This document shows positions 1-12,062 of a stretch of DNA of 64,000 bases, piece by piece. The notes under the pieces are model-generated. The model was not told where the DNA came from, did not search any database, and was given only the letters and a program-made list of their open reading frames with translations. Both the position numbers and the translations under genes were made by a program. Source of the stretch: Ganoderma boninense (taxonomy: Eukaryota; Basidiomycota; Agaricomycetes; Polyporales; Polyporaceae); contig CM035312.1 in the NCBI GenBank assembly GCA_002900995.3, positions 1,240,001 to 1,304,000 on the forward strand. The letters are read 5' to 3'. Position 1 is the stretch's first letter, and each line of letters starts with the position of its first letter.

Positions 1-3000
1 ATGCCGAGAAAGAGGTCCGCTGTGCAGTTGAAGGCGCTGGTTGCGCGGTTCCCTAAAAGAGCTGCAGCATTCCTCGGTCTTTGCCGGGCGTTCAGTAGGA
101 CATGGCGCCAAATCAACGTCTCAGGCTCGTGTCCACGCCGCCCGTGTACTTTCTGCTTGCGCAATATCTCTTTCTGTGTAGCCTTTTCTGTTGAAGTCAT
201 CTCTCTGATATGTAAGTAAGTATTGTTCAACAGGGAAGCGGATCCAGCTTGTGGTTCCGGTCGTCGCCGAAATCGGGCTCATGCCTGACTCAGAGTTCCT
301 GCATCAGCAAACTAGGCAGTAGGTATACAGGGATCTGCAGCGTCGAGTAATCGTCTGTAAGGTTGGTAAGGCATCGTAAGCACCTCACGGACTCCTGTAG
401 AATTCCGTAAGACTCTGTAGGGACATATAGGTTAGCGCTCAAATGGCTGTATGTCTCTGTAGTCGAACCACTAACAGCTTGTAGAGTCTTGCAGGACTCT
501 GTAGCATATCCTGTGTGTGGCTGTAGTGGTCTGCAAGAGGCTCACTGGTCCTCTGTAGGGACATACAGATTCCTACGGATTCCTACGAATTATATTGGGT
601 AATAATGTGGATAGGCTACGATTCCGACAGCTCCAATGAATATTACTGAAGAAAAATATATTTATTTGATGACCATACAACAACGTACATAATTCGCAAT
701 CAAGACAAGAGCATTCCGAGTCATTGGTCAACGGGGCGTATCACAATTCCCCTGAGCTACGGGGAACAAGGGTAGAGAGGGCCAGGGCTTGACGCCGGCG
801 AGCAAAAGATGAAATACACACAACGAACAAGACTTACTAGTGATCAAGGACAGTAGCGCGAGCGAAAGGAGTGGAGCGCGACGATGCAACGATGGACTTA
901 CTCACTTGGACAGTTCGCGAACAAGACCGCTGAGCACGTACCTAAATGGCAACCTCGCCGTGTCGCGATCCGGAGAGCACTCACCTTTATAATCTCTGTG
1001 CGAAGACATGATTCATGACTCACCTTAAGAGGCCCAAGGCACTTACACAACGAGAAACACAAGACACACCAAGATCCGCGAATACGCACCTGCTATAAGA
1101 GCAGCTGAAGGAGCCGGTTAAGAAGCCAAGTAGACAGACCTTCGAGCCTTCGACTTGACGCTTCAGCCTTAAGAGCCAATGGAGGCTGTGAAGCAAGATA
1201 CACCAGGGAAAGAGAGAAAAAGTGATAAAGAGGCGAAGAGGGGAGCCACGGAAGAGATAGAGCAGGGAGATAGAGGACAAGGTCAAGTCGCGTCCGAGTG
1301 AAGCTGAAGCACCCCGCGCCTAAATAGGTCCCAAACGCAACTATGGCATCATACCTGCAAGTCCACGTCCAGCGTAGGATCGAACTCGTTGGGGTAAGTA
1401 GTCCGCGCGAAAGATTGGGGCGCGGCGCTCTGGGGTGCACAAGTGGGGACATGTCTGAAGTGGGGACTGGTGGGGACTCCTTCAGGTGAGGGCGAGCCAG
1501 GGAAGGCTTCCTTGCCGCCAGCCTGTGTTATGTAATAAGGGAAACTTATAGGTCGGCGTTTGAATTCCATCGAACGTGAACGTGAATGTTGTTGGCAACG
1601 TTGGATGGGCTTAGTACAGGTATTGGTTCTTGCATTGGTCAGAGTAATAACTGTGATAGAAGGAGACATGGCAGCCGTGTATCTTGCGTGAAATTGTAAT
1701 TACATGGCGTATCCGCTGGGAATCTTACAAGGCTATGCAGTCATTAATCGGCTCCGGCCCATAAATTGCAGGTTTCTACAGTAGCATATCGCATACGATA
1801 CGATCCTACAGGCAACAGACGTGTCCGCCTTATCACTGTATGGCCCTGTCGGACAAAGCCGGGCCCTGCGAACCCCTGCATTCCTCTGTAGGATCCGTAG
1901 CGCCTTGCATAGCCTTGCAGAAAAGTTGCACTTTTGCTGATGCTGCTCATTAGAAGTTCTCGATGTGAAGTCATGGTGAGTATCCCTTGTTTACTCTATC
2001 TGTTCTGGACTAGTACATGGAGGCTGATAGCCGCACACATGTTCATTGCAATTTCAAGAGACGTAGACACTGGTAGAAAACGCTGCCCAGTAAGACGCAT
2101 ATGTGGCTGGCACCGCCGGGTTCCAGCTGCTCCTTTAACTTCCAGAGATGCTGCTCCTGCTGAGCGGCGAAAGCAAGTCCCTGACATCTTGTTTCCCATC
2201 CGGATATCTTCCTTTTCATTCTTGGGGATACGTATATGAAGCCGATTGATGTGCTTGGACAATTTTCAGGATCTTCGCTGGCCTGCCTTCCCTTGACGAA
2301 GCTTTTCGTACGCGCGCAACTCCAAGAAAGACCGCCGCTGGCATCCGCTCCTCCATCTCATCCCCGAAAAGCCTGTTATAACCCGTGAGCTACCTCCAAC
2401 ATGCAGACCATTGGGCTGTCGAGAGAAACGTGGCATAACGGTGCGGGTGCAGAGTGCAAGTGGCTTCCGAGTCGCTGTGGCATTTGCTGCCGTTATGCTG
2501 GTGTCAAGGCGCCCATCACCACGTTCTCGTGCTTGGCACTTTTGCTGCGCGGGAGGTGCGGGCTAGAGGAAGGGGCTGGACATGCTTTCAAATCGCCTCG
2601 ACAGCAGGGTGGTGAGCACCTTCTTCTGCAAGTCGCAAAGGAGAAAATGACCAGTAGAAGTTCGTCATAATATTATTGAAAAGCTGGCGTGCAAGAGTGG
2701 ACGCCTGCTATTCAATGGGTTTGGATGCCGGGTATGAAGGCGATCTCAGAGCGCGTTGTTCTTTGCCGACGTCCCCGACCTCAGACTTCCTTTCGACGAA
2801 ACGAACCTCGCAACGTTGTCGCACATCATTTCACGGAACGTACATGGTGAGTCTTGGTCGAGATACGTACTTTCTTCATTGTGGTGCCACCTGTACCTGA
2901 TGGTTCGCTCTTGTCACAGAGCATGAGTAAAATACGCGGATTCGAGTATAAAAACCAACTGGTTTGTGGCACTCATCCTCATCCCACAACTCACACCACT

Positions 3001-3044
3001 CACCAGCCTCACCAGCTCTCACCAATCTCTCAGTCTTCACCATC
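1..3044. other. gene-poor left flank
   Basis: No convincing gene is visible. The open frames are short, overlap on both strands and resemble no family known to me. Two stretches (about 340-590 and 1750-1930) are packed with short degenerate motifs of the type CTGTAG/CTACAG and resemble the subterminal repeats of a decayed DNA transposon. The last 100 bp act as the promoter of the HsbA-like gene. A gene entering from the left edge cannot be excluded, but nothing supports one. Confidence 0.5.
2947..2953 (+). promoter_or_regulatory. TATA box of the HsbA-like gene
   Basis: TATAAAA lies 92 bp upstream of the start codon at 3045, followed by a CT/CA-rich 5' leader (about 2970-3040) typical of strongly expressed basidiomycete genes. 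Confidence 0.6.
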
Positions 3045-3944
3045 ATGAAGTTCTTCAACACCTTCCTCGCCACCGTCTTCGTCGCTCTCGTCGGCGTCAT
3101 CGGGACCATGGCTCAAACCTCGGACCAGGTGATCAGCGCGATCCAGTCGTTCATCACGGTCTCCAGCAACCTCAACTCTCAGGTTACCCCTTTGAGCGTC
3201 ACCACCTTCCCCAGCATGGGATTCGTACGTCTTTTTCATATCGACGCGGTATCTATTACTTCACTTTTGTCCCAGGTCATCGCCCAAGGATTCAACAACA
3301 TCACGTCGGCGGTCGACACGTTCAATGCTGAATTCTCCGTAAGGATTCACATGTAATCCCATCCGGTCTCCTATACCTAAGGCCCCCAAAAACATCACAG
3401 CCTGCTACCCCGGTATACCCCGACGATGCCGCTGTTGCGGTGGTCGACGTCTTGACCACGTTCGTCCAAGTTCACCAGTAAGTTTGCCAACCTTCCTCCT
3501 TAAAATTTTTAAGTTCTTACCGAGCCACGTCTGCCGAAAGGGCCCTCCTCAATGTTGTCATCGGAAAGCACGTGAGTATCATATTTCGACCATGCTCGAT
3601 ATCTGACTAAACATCGTATTATCTATTTCCTGGCACAGTCCCTCGCGGCTATGTTCGGCGCCACGGCCCCCATCGCCGCGGCTCTGCGTGCCTTGGAAGC
3701 CGTAGTCGACGTAAGTATCCCACTCTTGAGGATGTTACCATTTCACATAACCGAGATCATCTCCTCCTGCCAGACTTTCGCCTTTGATCTCATCGCCTTG
3801 ATTCCTACCCAGTCGGGACCCGCCACCGCGCAGGTCGTACGTACCTTCTCTTTACTGGCTTCAGACCTTAGGGCAAGCTAACACGTACCATAGGACGCGC
3901 TCTCCGTTACCTTCACGAACGCCACTACCACTTATTCTTCCTAA
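3045..3944 (+). CDS. secreted HsbA-like (hydrophobic surface-binding) protein
   Basis: Seven exons: 3045-3224, 3276-3338, 3401-3477, 3541-3571, 3639-3710, 3774-3836, 3894-3944. All introns are GT-AG of 51-67 bp, and the joined frame gives 178 residues. The protein starts with a signal peptide (MKFFNTFLATVFVALVG..., cleavage near the AQT at 23-25). The rest is small, Ala/Val/Thr-rich and helical with few charged residues, as in the HsbA / cell-wall galactomannoprotein family (about 180 residues). Members are secreted and adsorb to hydrophobic surfaces; the Aspergillus founder recruits hydrolases to plastic or cutin-like solids. A good TATA box and CT-rich leader precede it. Family assignment rests on length, signal peptide and composition, not on catalytic residues; exon 3 could use another acceptor. 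Confidence 0.72.
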
Positions 3945-4704
3945 GCATCTGGTGTGTATAACCTGTTCGCGGTCTCGGAGTCCCGCGTTTCAGCTGCATT
4001 GGTTTGACTCTGCACGGTTTACGGCCATAGTATCGGTGTATGTTCGTCTTGTTCTGTGCTGTGATTCAGTGTTCGTGATATAGACGTCTTTCTCTTGTAT
4101 TGGTTCATCCGGGTCTTGTATAGACGTCATTGGTCTCACCACTGCCCGTTGGAGACATGCAAGTTCGTATGAGCCGAGAACGAAAGCGAGGGATGCTCAT
4201 CGTATAGGTTTTCTTACATTGCTGTACTAACGCATGGCGGGGACTTTCCCTCTCGGAAGGTTACTGTGAGTTCTAGATCGTCTCTTCCTGCAACGTCATG
4301 GCTGCTTCGGCTGTTGCCGGGTGTTGAGTATGGCACGGCGTCTAAATAGAACCTCTGTTTTCAGCGGCGCTTATCCAGTGTACTGTAGCGCCGTCGCTGT
4401 CTCTGTCCCTCTGAAGCTTGTCTGCCAGTGCCGTGCTACGGTCTCGTTACGCTCCTTCCCATTCTCCCTCTATAAGCCCCACCGCTTGCCTGTTTGTCGC
4501 ATTGCCTTCTTCGGGACCCGATTCGTTCAGGTGTTGGACGCGTTGCAAGTTGTGTCGCGATACCTCCGCTGCCCCCGCAATCTGGCTTGGGTATGTCGTA
4601 GAGCAACGCGCTCCGTCCATCTCCCTCCCACCTTAGCTTCTCCCAGGCCCATCTCCCTTTTCCGTGGGTTTGCATCTCAGACAGCTCAAGAACGGAACCT
4701 CGCC
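3945..4704 (+). promoter_or_regulatory. intergenic region and promoter of the tRNase Z gene
   Basis: It holds the 3' flank of the HsbA-like gene and the upstream region of tRNase Z. A TATAAG lies at 4471-4476. A consensus donor GTATGT at 4591 can pair with acceptors at 4636 or 4680, so a 5'-leader intron is likely; it would remove a 3-codon upstream reading frame (ATG TCG TAG at 4593). The tRNase Z frame stays open upstream to 4321 without another ATG after 4330. Confidence 0.45.
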
Positions 4705-7700
4705 ATGTCTGCTACCTGGAGCATCTCCGTTTTGACCTCGGCCTCCTCTGACACGGAGCCAACGCTCTTCGTCAACTTTGGGACTTCCAAATACATCTTT
4801 AATGCCGGCGAAGCGATGGGTCGATCTTGGTTACAGAGCCATCATTCATTCCGGAAGATGAGGGCGATGTTTTTGACAGGAGTGGGGACTCATAGGTGCG
4901 GGGGTATCTCTGGTACGTGTTTCGCCCTGCTCGTATGCGTGCCAATGTAAAGGGCTGTTCGCGTTTGCATGTTCGCAGAACTATGCTACTGCAGGACCAT
5001 CATGTACCGTAGCTACGAAGCTAATACACATTCTGGACAGGATTCTTGATGCTGTGTGCCGATGCGTCAGTACCCAAATTGGACATTGTAGGACCACACG
5101 GCCTAACGCATTACCTTGCTACTATGCGTGGCTACACATACCGGTTCGTTCCCATTCATATCTTACGTTGCGGCGGTATTCAAAGGAGGACCAAAGTCCC
5201 ACAATGACAGTGAAGGCGGTTGAAGCTCTAAGGACTACAGCCCAGGATATGGTCCAAGGTAGCATGGACGCTCCAACCCCCATTTTCCAAGACGAATGCA
5301 TTACGGTATACCCGATCCCGTTGCACCCCTCGGTCGATGACGCGGTCGCCGAGGATTCGTCAGAGCGTCCGCTTAAGAGAAAACGTTCACTATCCCCGCC
5401 CACGTCGTCGAAACGCTCTTCTCTGCCAACCGACGACGGCATCGGAGAGCCGGTATCCGCGAGGTCTGCGACGTTATCTCGGCGAGCGAAGACGAGCGAC
5501 TTCTTCCCCGCCACGCTGACAGGCCAAGAGGCCCAGGACTGGCGGAAGCTTATGCTGCAGGAGATGTTCCCGCTGGAGGCTGCCCCGGAGCAGGACACGT
5601 CTCTGTCGAAAAAGGAGAAACGCCAAGCCAGACAGGCCGTCGTAGATGCTTCGACATCGTCAAAACCTACTCGGTCGAGATCCCCGATCTCACAGGACAA
5701 GAAGCACGCGCGACTCCCTCGTCTGGACATCGGTGACGGGGCGCTACCGACACTTAGCTACCTCATCGTCGGGCCGAGCGTGCGCGGCAGGTTCGACGTG
5801 AAGAAGGCTGAAGAGCTTGGAATCCCTCGCGGCCCCGTTCGGGCGCATCTGACTAAGGGTGAATCTATTACTTTTGAGGTGGACGACGGTAGCGGTGGGA
5901 AGACCCTACGGACGGTCCGGCCGGAGGAATGTGTAGGACCATCTGAGAGCCCTCAGGTCAGCTATTTGCGGTACATGTGGACGAATAGGTGCTGATGGTT
6001 ACGTTGTAGGCGGTCCTTATTCTGGACGTGCCGACGCCCGCGCATATACCGACCCTAGTGACGTCCTTCACGGACTCACAGTTCTTCTCGCGATATCGGT
6101 CTAAAGATGCAGCCATCCGGAAGGAGCAACCCTTGTATGCCGTGTACCATATATGCGGTGCAGGTGTGCTGGAGGATGAGAGGTATAAAGAATTTATGAA
6201 CGGATTCTCCGATGAGACATATGTAAGATGGCGGTTGTTTTCACCTCGAGAACTATCCGCTTAGGATTTTTGCAGCATGTCGTCTCATCAAGGGAGCATT
6301 CCCCGAACAAAATCTCGTTCACCCGCACGGCTCTTGTGCAGGGCAAGCTCAATCAACTAGACGCAGACATGTTCCCAATCCCAAAATATGACCTGACGCC
6401 TCAGCGGGACTTGGCATGTGAGTCATCATCTCTATTCAAAGTCTGTCTAGCCCTGAGCGTATGCACCTGCAGCGGTGTCGGGCCTTCCCCCCAAGACAAT
6501 GCTGTCGCAACGAGATCTTCTGCTAAGTGTCCGACCCTTCAAGGCACCAGATCATGACCCATTAGCAAGAGAGGATGACTTTAATCCGCTAGCGGAGGCG
6601 AACACGCTGCCCGAGCTGTCGAAGTCGGTCAGCGAGGATTTCGCGGCCGTGAAGGCACGTGTTGCTGAACGGGCAGGGCGAGGCAGTCCGGCGAGTCAGC
6701 CCGGTGACGATGTCGTGGTAACCACACTTGGCACCGGGAGCGCAATCCCTACGAGGCTGCGGAACGGTACGTGGAATGGTTTGTAATGCGTGACTAGCCT
6801 TGACGATGAAACTATTAGTCTCTGGGACACTGATCCAGGTTCCGGGTCACGGCCACCTACTACTGGACTGCGGTGAAGGCACCTGGGGTCAACTGGCGCG
6901 TTCGTTCGGCGCCGATCCTGCACGGTCCACGGGGGTGTGGGCCGTGTTGCGCGACTTGAAGTGCATATTCTTGAGCCACATGCATGGAGACCATCACATG
7001 GGGCTGTCGAAGATTCTGCTAATGCGTACGCAGGTGCGTCCTTGGAACCCACCCGACGACACGCGTCCGAAGCTAACTTGCTGAGGTTATAGATGAACCC
7101 ACCTCCCACGGAACCGCTATATGTCGTCGGGCTCCGACAGCACCTTATGTACCTGCTAGAGCGTCAGGAGCTCGAGGACCACGGCCTCGCGGATCCCAGC
7201 GGGGTCATCATGGTCCTCTCCGACGCGCTCAATTGGCGGTTCGCCCGCCCATATGGCAAGAACCAGACCGAGGACGAGCCCTTCATGAACGCAGAGAGGT
7301 ACGCCGACAACGCCGCTCCAAATGCATGCCTTGTATGCGTAGCTGACAGTTGGATTTGGAAACCCTTCTGCGCCACGCACGCGTGCCCCTGCGCCCTTCA
7401 AATCGGGAAACCGTAATGCGGCCCGCGTCGGCGCAGGTCGCGGGAGAACGCGCAGGCAATGTGCCACACGCTCGGGCTCAAGAGCTTCACCACGGTCGAC
7501 GTCGCGCACCGTACCCGCTGCTACGGCGTGGTCATCAGGCACAGGGACGGCTGGGGGATCGCGTGAGTGCTCCTTCGTTGTCCTCGTCGACGTCTTCTTT
7601 CTCCCTCGCCACTGCCCACCATGTCTTCGCTGAGCTGGGGCGGGGGGGAAAAGCTTCGCGGATCGTTGGCGGGACTGACCCGGGTGTCGGTTTAGCTTTT

Positions 7701-8280
7701 CGGGGGACACCATGCCGACCGACAACCTCGTCAAGGTTGGCCGCGACGTCACCCTGCTTATCCACGAGTCCAGCATGAGCCCCGAAGAAGAGGAGCTCGC
7801 GCGCGAGAAGGCCCACAGCACGTCGGCGCAGGCGATCGACGTCGGCACTCGGTGAGTCCCTTCCCGACCTTCTAGCGTTTCGGTGCGCTGCGGGTGCTGT
7901 CGGAGTGGGTACGTGTGCGGGTGCGACGGTTTTGTTTCCGTCCCAGCGGTAACCTTGGGTCGTCCACCCCGACCAGCTTCCACCCCGACCCTGCAGCCGC
8001 ATGCCACCTCGCGGGATTGCTTCGTCTAACAAACGTTCGGATGCACAGAATGCGGGCCCAGAAGCTCCTCCTCACCCATTTCTCCGCCCGCTACCCGGGA
8101 ATGCCGCCACGCCAAGCCGAAGCTGCCGGCGGGCCCCTCATCGGGTTGGCGTTCGATTATTCCAGGATACGGTTGGGCGACATGTGGAAGCTCAACACAT
8201 ACCTTCCGGCGATACAGCGCACACTCGACGAGATTGGGGACGACGAGCCGATGGAGATAGACCTGACAAAATTGCAGTAG
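4705..8280 (+). CDS. TRZ1: tRNase Z, long form (tRNA 3'-end endonuclease)
   Basis: Eleven exons: 4705-4912, 5041-5143, 5197-5956, 6010-6222, 6276-6417, 6473-6766, 6819-7033, 7093-7298, 7437-7562, 7696-7851, 8049-8280, giving 884 residues. The N-terminal half is the degenerate metallo-beta-lactamase domain (GEAMGRSW, FLTGVGTHRCGGISG) followed by a charged serine-rich insert. The C-terminal half is catalytic: LLLDCGEGTWGQL, the zinc motif HMHGDH (H-x-H-x-D-H), SGDTMP, and LLTHFSARYPG near the end. The enzyme removes 3' trailers from precursor tRNAs in nucleus and mitochondria. Length fits the ELAC2/Trz1 class (800-900). Splices at 5197 (AAAG acceptor) and 7437 (138-bp intron) are the least certain; both restore the family alignment. 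The start chosen is the first Met before the conserved domain; an upstream in-frame extension could supply a mitochondrial presequence. Confidence 0.9.
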
Positions 8281-8462
8281 ATTCAGACACTCGTTTGCAG
8301 ACGCTAACATTTACAAATTCCACTAATCCGGCGCACACGCTGCCCACCGTTCATCATCCGTTGTCCACTCTGTGTCTTACGCCGGACTTCGACATCGATA
8401 CATGAAGTTTCAACCCCTAAGGCATCAGTATCACCCCTCCCTTCGTCCGATATATTGCATAT

Positions 8463-11400
8463 TCAGTTGGTTGTTGTGGTGATGACGCTGACACTGAAGG
8501 CCGGGGCGTTATAGGTAAAGGTCTTCCCGGTGTTGATGCTGCTCGACTGCGGCAAAATGGCCTGCGCCGCACCGGGCATGTTGCTCGCTGTTTCGGCGCC
8601 AGTCAAGACTTGCAGGGTCCCCGAGCTGGAGACGGTGCTGAACTGAGACAGGTCGAAGGTGACGCTCGCAGCTGCGCTCCCAGCATTAGCAACCTGTTGG
8701 CGCAGCGCTGTCAATCAAAAGCCCCAAGAGGATCGGTCCGAAGAGCTAGGAGGCAAGGCAACAACATTACCTTGATGAAGGTCTGGCCAGAGCTCGACGA
8801 GCGGGTGACGCTCCAGTGCAATGTGCCCCCGTTGGTAGGCAGGGTGCTCGGCAGGTATTGGTCGCCCAGGTTCGTGGCGAACAGCTGTGGGGGTCAGACA
8901 CTCTGGGATGAGCACGGATGCAAACGAGACAAAAGGGCGAACGGCGGTTGTGGCGCACCTTCTGCGCGTAGAAGCTCGTCGACTTGATCACTGATCCAGC
9001 ACTGCAGCGCAAAAGGTTAACAAGATATGCCAGATTTGCCATAAAGTGTGACACGCACTCGAAAGAGATCAGGTCTGGCGTCTGGCGATAAGCTTTAGAT
9101 TAAGGGGCTCTGTCAGAAACACGACAAGGACGCACCCATTGAGTTGAGTTGACATGCTGCGGGAGACGTCAGCAGCTGAACCCTGGCGTGCGGAGCGGGA
9201 CAACACGAGAGCCTCACCTGCAACAAAGGTGCGTATGACGCGGCGAACACGATGTCGCTGTTGCGTTCCAGGCCAGTCATGAATGCAGCTTCCCCCGCAG
9301 AACCTTGTCACGGAGCCATGGTGGAATTAGGCATTGTCTCAAGTTGGCTCCGTAAATGAAAGCTCACTTGCTACAGTTGGCCATAAGAGGCGGCCGTCGG
9401 ATGGTGAGCCGAATATGTCGTTTGGGTTGGTGGAGATTGCTGCATATTCCCCCTAATGGATGAACTCAGTGTCGGACAAGCGTATCCAGAACATTACGCG
9501 ACACACCTCGAAATAGGTCGTCCCGTCGCGCTGAAAACAAACCATATTGAGTTTACAGCATTGCGATTGGCACGCGCGAACGTAACCCACCGCGAACGAA
9601 TCGTAATAGAACGCGTTCTGGTAGAACCAGCCTGTGGCGGAGTCAGAATTGCGCCTGCACCCGCATGTCGCTTCTAGACTTACTTGGCGTCTGATAAACG
9701 TGGACATCATATGCGGGTGGTGCGGGAGACAGCACAGGGCTTCCCACGTCCGTTGTCGCGAGGAATCCTGCCCGGCGCGAATGGTCATCGGACTGCCGGA
9801 TGCACTCGGACAAAGGAAATAGACATACGGATCTGGGGGTACTCGGCGCTCAAGTTCCCAAAGAAATCTCGCCAGCGGTAAGTGTATCTATCGCGAGAGG
9901 TCCGACTCAATTACGACTGTCCTCATCGGACGAGCGGTATTTGGTGGCGCTCACGTAGAAGAGGCGAAGAAGTCCTGGACGGAGGAACAAATATCAGCGG
10001 TGATGATCTGCGTCGTTGTGATAGATGACACGCTGACCTCGTTTCCGATTTCCACAAACCGCAGATTGAAGGGCTCGGGGTGACCCAATGAGGCGCGAAG
10101 GGCCGCTATATCGCCACGACACGTTGGCGGATGAAAACTTACATGGAAGGTTGAGCTGATGGAATACCTGGTGCGCTGCTCGCAGGGTCTCCGATGACGA
10201 AGTTAATCTTTGAGCAGGGCCAGGCACAGCATAGTTCACGGAATCAGCACTCTCCGACTTTCCCGGTGCCCACATGGAAAAAAGGCACAGACCTGGTCCT
10301 TTGCCTGTTGAATAAATCCAGTGAGGGCACTCTCAGGCTCGCTAGTGCCCCCGAGAGCATACCCTGAAAACGGCGGCGGGCCAGAGCGGAGCGTGAGGTC
10401 AGGCTGAGGAGACGGGACGCCGGCAGAAGCACTTGCCTGACCAAACAGCCATGATAGGCTCCATACCCACATCTTCGAAAAACTGCAGATACTCCAGAAG
10501 GCCAAGACCGCTGCGCACGAAGGAGTTGAGTGCCACAAAGCGTTGATCCGTGCGAAAGAAGCGCTTACTCCGTGTTCACGTATCCCCAGTCGCCCACGCG
10601 CCCAGGGCGGTCGAGTAGGGAACCGACGGTAGCATTCCACTGCCACCTCGTAGCGGTAGTTTGTCCCTAAGTTGGGAAGTTCAATTAACGTCGCGGTGAC
10701 AATCAGGGTGAAGGTGGAAACCGACCTCCTACAAGATGGAACAACGTTTGCGTCCGAGCATACGTCAGAATAGGCGCGACTAGCGAGAGCTTACCAAGTT
10801 GTTCCCGCCTGGGAAGCGGAAGAAGGCCGGCCCCATTTCAGCGAGAGTCTATCAAAGCCAGCTTGGGCTCAGTTTCACCAATTCTGTCGCGCGCACAAAA
10901 CGGACCTCCGCGATATCAACGCGCATTCCGTTCGGCCGGTTCTTGAAGGTTGGGGGGAAGAGCGACAGCAGAGCAAAGTTGATGGTCTGTCCTGCGGCTG
11001 CGGCTCCGTCGACCGAAATGAAGAAGCTATTGTCATTGTTGGGAGCCGAAGAGGTCGGCTTCAGATCGAGGTTGACCTGCGTCCAGCTCGTCGCCGTCCC
11101 GCGAATTCGGGTCGTGGCCTGCGCGAGAACTGTGCCGCCGTTCGTTCGGAGCCCCGCCGTGAGCGTCCCGGAGAAGGACGAGGATGCGGGGAAGCGGTAA
11201 TAGAAAGATGCCTTGTACGTCCATGACGAGTCGACCTTGATTCCTACATCACGAGACATAAGCCTGGATGCTCAGTGGCACGTGGAAATGAGAGTTCGGT
11301 ACCCCAGAATCCTTCGTTGGTGAACCCTACCGCGCCCGAGGAACCGCTCGGAACTGTAAATTGCAGAGAGTTAGGCAGAGAGTTCGAAACCGGGCGCGAG

Positions 11401-12062
11401 TCGGCGACGACAGTGAGCCGGGCGTTGCTGAGAGGGTGCCATGCCGCCAACGCCGCCGACGTATCTAAGAGGAACTGATGAGACACCACTCGCAGTTCAA
11501 CAACGTATCCGACACGTACTCGGGGTGACTTGCTGAAAGGCCCTGTTTTGCAGCACTTTTGCGCCCAAGCTGATTAATTCTGTATCGCAGCTCTATTGAT
11601 CGAAGAGACTTACTTTCCGCATAGAGACCGCCATCGCCACTCTGACCGATCACAGCGGTGAGCAGTCAAGTAAAGGTCAGATATCTATGTTGCAGAATTG
11701 ACTTACGTGCTGGAATAATTCCAACCCCGCATATAAGTAATCAGGAACCGTGGGAAGCTTCTGGCATTTGACAAGAAAAGAACTCACGTTGATGTCCTGG
11801 GGGCGGTCATACGTCCAGATGGGTCAGAGGAGGCGGGCAACGATCAAGACGAACGGCGTTCTCACTTCAAACATCTGTCCATCTGCGGTGTACATGGTAC
11901 ATGCGGTCAGCGGAACATCGTCAAAACATCCAGCAAGCGTAGTGACTGACAGAGGGTCGACGGAACAGCGTGGCTTGACTTGCTGTTCACCGTGACGGTG
12001 ACGGCGGCAGATCGGGCAACTAGGCTGCCAAGCAGGAGGGTCGTCGAAAGGCGGAGTCTCAT
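8463..12062 (-). CDS. alpha-L-arabinofuranosidase, family GH51, secreted
   Basis: A 27-exon gene giving 647 residues, the usual length for fungal GH51. Reading down from 12062: signal peptide MRLRLSTTLLLGSLVARSAA, then the N-terminal block assembled from tiny exons 11882-11866, 11796-11788, 11709-11707 and 11641-11614 to read YGQMFEDINHSGDGGLYAE. Next come a carbohydrate-binding-like beta domain (exons 7-8, 11464-10906), FFRFPGGNNLEGQT (E from a 3-bp exon at 10728-10726), VEIGNEDFF with the acid/base Glu, and FEGEYAAIS with the presumed nucleophile Glu. The end is a beta-sandwich tail. It releases arabinose from arabinan and arabinoxylan outside the cell. Intron 12 uses a GC donor (10436). 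Every splice retains family consensus and the total is in frame. Exons after 9974 were joined the same way. Confidence 0.92.

Noticed and set aside
4321..4704. N-terminal extension as a separate gene
   Set aside because: It is in frame with tRNase Z and has no independent motif; treated as a possible leader or presequence.
7350..7412. Extra exon in tRNase Z between 7299 and 7436
   Set aside because: It would require a following intron of only 24 bp; direct splicing gives the expected ERSRENAQAM sequence.
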